From JACDQM01 sp044373315 (GTDB taxonomy: Bacteria; Pseudomonadota; Gammaproteobacteria; Burkholderiales; Burkholderiaceae_C), in contig NZ_JBILQK010000150.1 in assembly GCF_044373315.1 (NCBI RefSeq), positions 1 to 5,612 on the forward strand: a stretch of 5,612 nucleotides of DNA. The letters run 5' to 3'. Shown here piece after piece: positions 5,182 to 5,612 of this stretch. Under the pieces are notes generated by a model. The model had not been told where the DNA came from. It ran no database searches and saw nothing but the letters and a program-made list of their open reading frames with translations. The number at the start of each line of letters is the position of its first letter. The stretch's first letter is position 1. Position numbers and translations under genes: made by a program.

Positions 5182-5612
5182 TCAGCCCAGCGCCGGAAAC
5201 CTCCGCAGTCCCTGCAGATCCAGCACCCGCAAGCCGCCGTATTCGATCGCGATCAGGCGCTGTTCCTGCAGCCGGTGCAGGGCCTGGTTGACGCGCTGGC
5301 GTGACAGGCCCACCAGATAGCCCAGCTCTTGCTGCGTGATGCGCAGCAGGCTGCCCACGCCGGGGTAGAGCTGCGGGTGGAACAGGGCGGCCAGGTTGCG
5401 GGCCACCTTCAGGTCGGGGTCGGAGATGCGGTCGGTCTCGCGCGCGGCGATGAACTGGCCCAGACGCTCATTCAGCTGGTTAAGCACGAAGCGGTTGAAG
5501 CCGATGCTGTGCTCCAGCAGTTCGTGGAAGGTGTCCAGCGGCAGGCCGGCCACCACGCTCTTGCGCAGGGCCTGGATGTTGTAGCGGTAGACCTCGCGCT
5601 TGAGCAGCGTGC
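5182..5612 (-). CDS. Crp/Fnr-family transcriptional regulator, C-terminal part (start outside window)
   Basis: The frame is open from the right edge to TGA at 5182, giving 142 complete residues of a Crp/Fnr-type regulator. By family length, about 90-100 N-terminal residues (most of the cyclic-nucleotide-binding beta barrel) are missing. Seen: the last barrel strands (TLLKREVYRYNIQAL, then VVAGLPLDTFHELL), the long dimerisation helix FNRFVLNQLNERLGQFIA, and a complete Crp-type winged helix-turn-helix (ITQQELGYLVGLSRQRVNQALHRLQEQRLI) with its wing (IEYGGLRVLDLQGL). SRQRVNQAL is the DNA-recognition helix. No cysteines are present in the visible part; an Fnr-type iron-sulphur cluster would sit in the missing N-terminus, so effector type is open. 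An in-frame GTG at 5556 is not the real start, because family-like sequence continues upstream of it. It converges with the AraC-type gene; no link to it is evident. Confidence 0.9.
   Translation of the reverse strand, partial: TLLKREVYRYNIQALRKSVVAGLPLDTFHELLEHSIGFNRFVLNQLNERLGQFIAARETDRISDPDLKVARNLAALFHPQLYPGVGSLLRITQQELGYLVGLSRQRVNQALHRLQEQRLIAIEYGGLRVLDLQGLRRFPALG

Overview
The window reads as chromosomal DNA of a high-G+C betaproteobacterium, most likely Burkholderiales (Comamonadaceae / Rubrivivax-Ideonella type). This is an inference from the strong GC-rich third-position codon bias, the style of the ImuA/ImuB pair and the flavour of the Crp/Fnr and AraC proteins. No rRNA, tRNA, CRISPR array, insertion sequence or phage gene is visible. 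Six protein genes account for nearly all of the sequence, two of them cut by the window edges.

Left third (1-2300, minus strand): an SOS mutagenesis operon. imuA is followed by imuB, overlapping it by 35 nt. imuB runs off the left edge only a few residues before its expected end. A perfect E. coli-type LexA box (CTGT-N8-ACAG, 2268-2283) overlaps the -10 element of a good sigma70-like promoter upstream of imuA. By family knowledge, ImuA and ImuB work with the error-prone polymerase DnaE2 (ImuC) in damage-induced translesion synthesis. dnaE2 would be expected just beyond the left edge.

Middle (2285-3202): a RimJ/RimL-type GNAT acetyltransferase, divergent from imuA and ending in a large stem-loop that lies between it and the next, convergent gene.

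Right (3203-4985): a flavodoxin-fold NAD(P)H oxidoreductase (minus strand, GTG start) and an AraC-family regulator (plus strand) are divergent. They share an unusually AT-rich intergenic region carrying three perfect 8-bp inverted repeats. This is the classic layout of a regulator controlling a neighbouring enzyme gene. After a 196-nt convergent gap comes the C-terminal part of a Crp/Fnr-family regulator (5182-5612, minus strand), whose N-terminus lies outside the window.

No clearly undescribed system is present. The points most worth a second look are the LexA box/promoter overlap, the nested inverted repeats between the oxidoreductase and araC-type genes, and a GU-rich stem-loop in the imuA/GNAT intergenic region.
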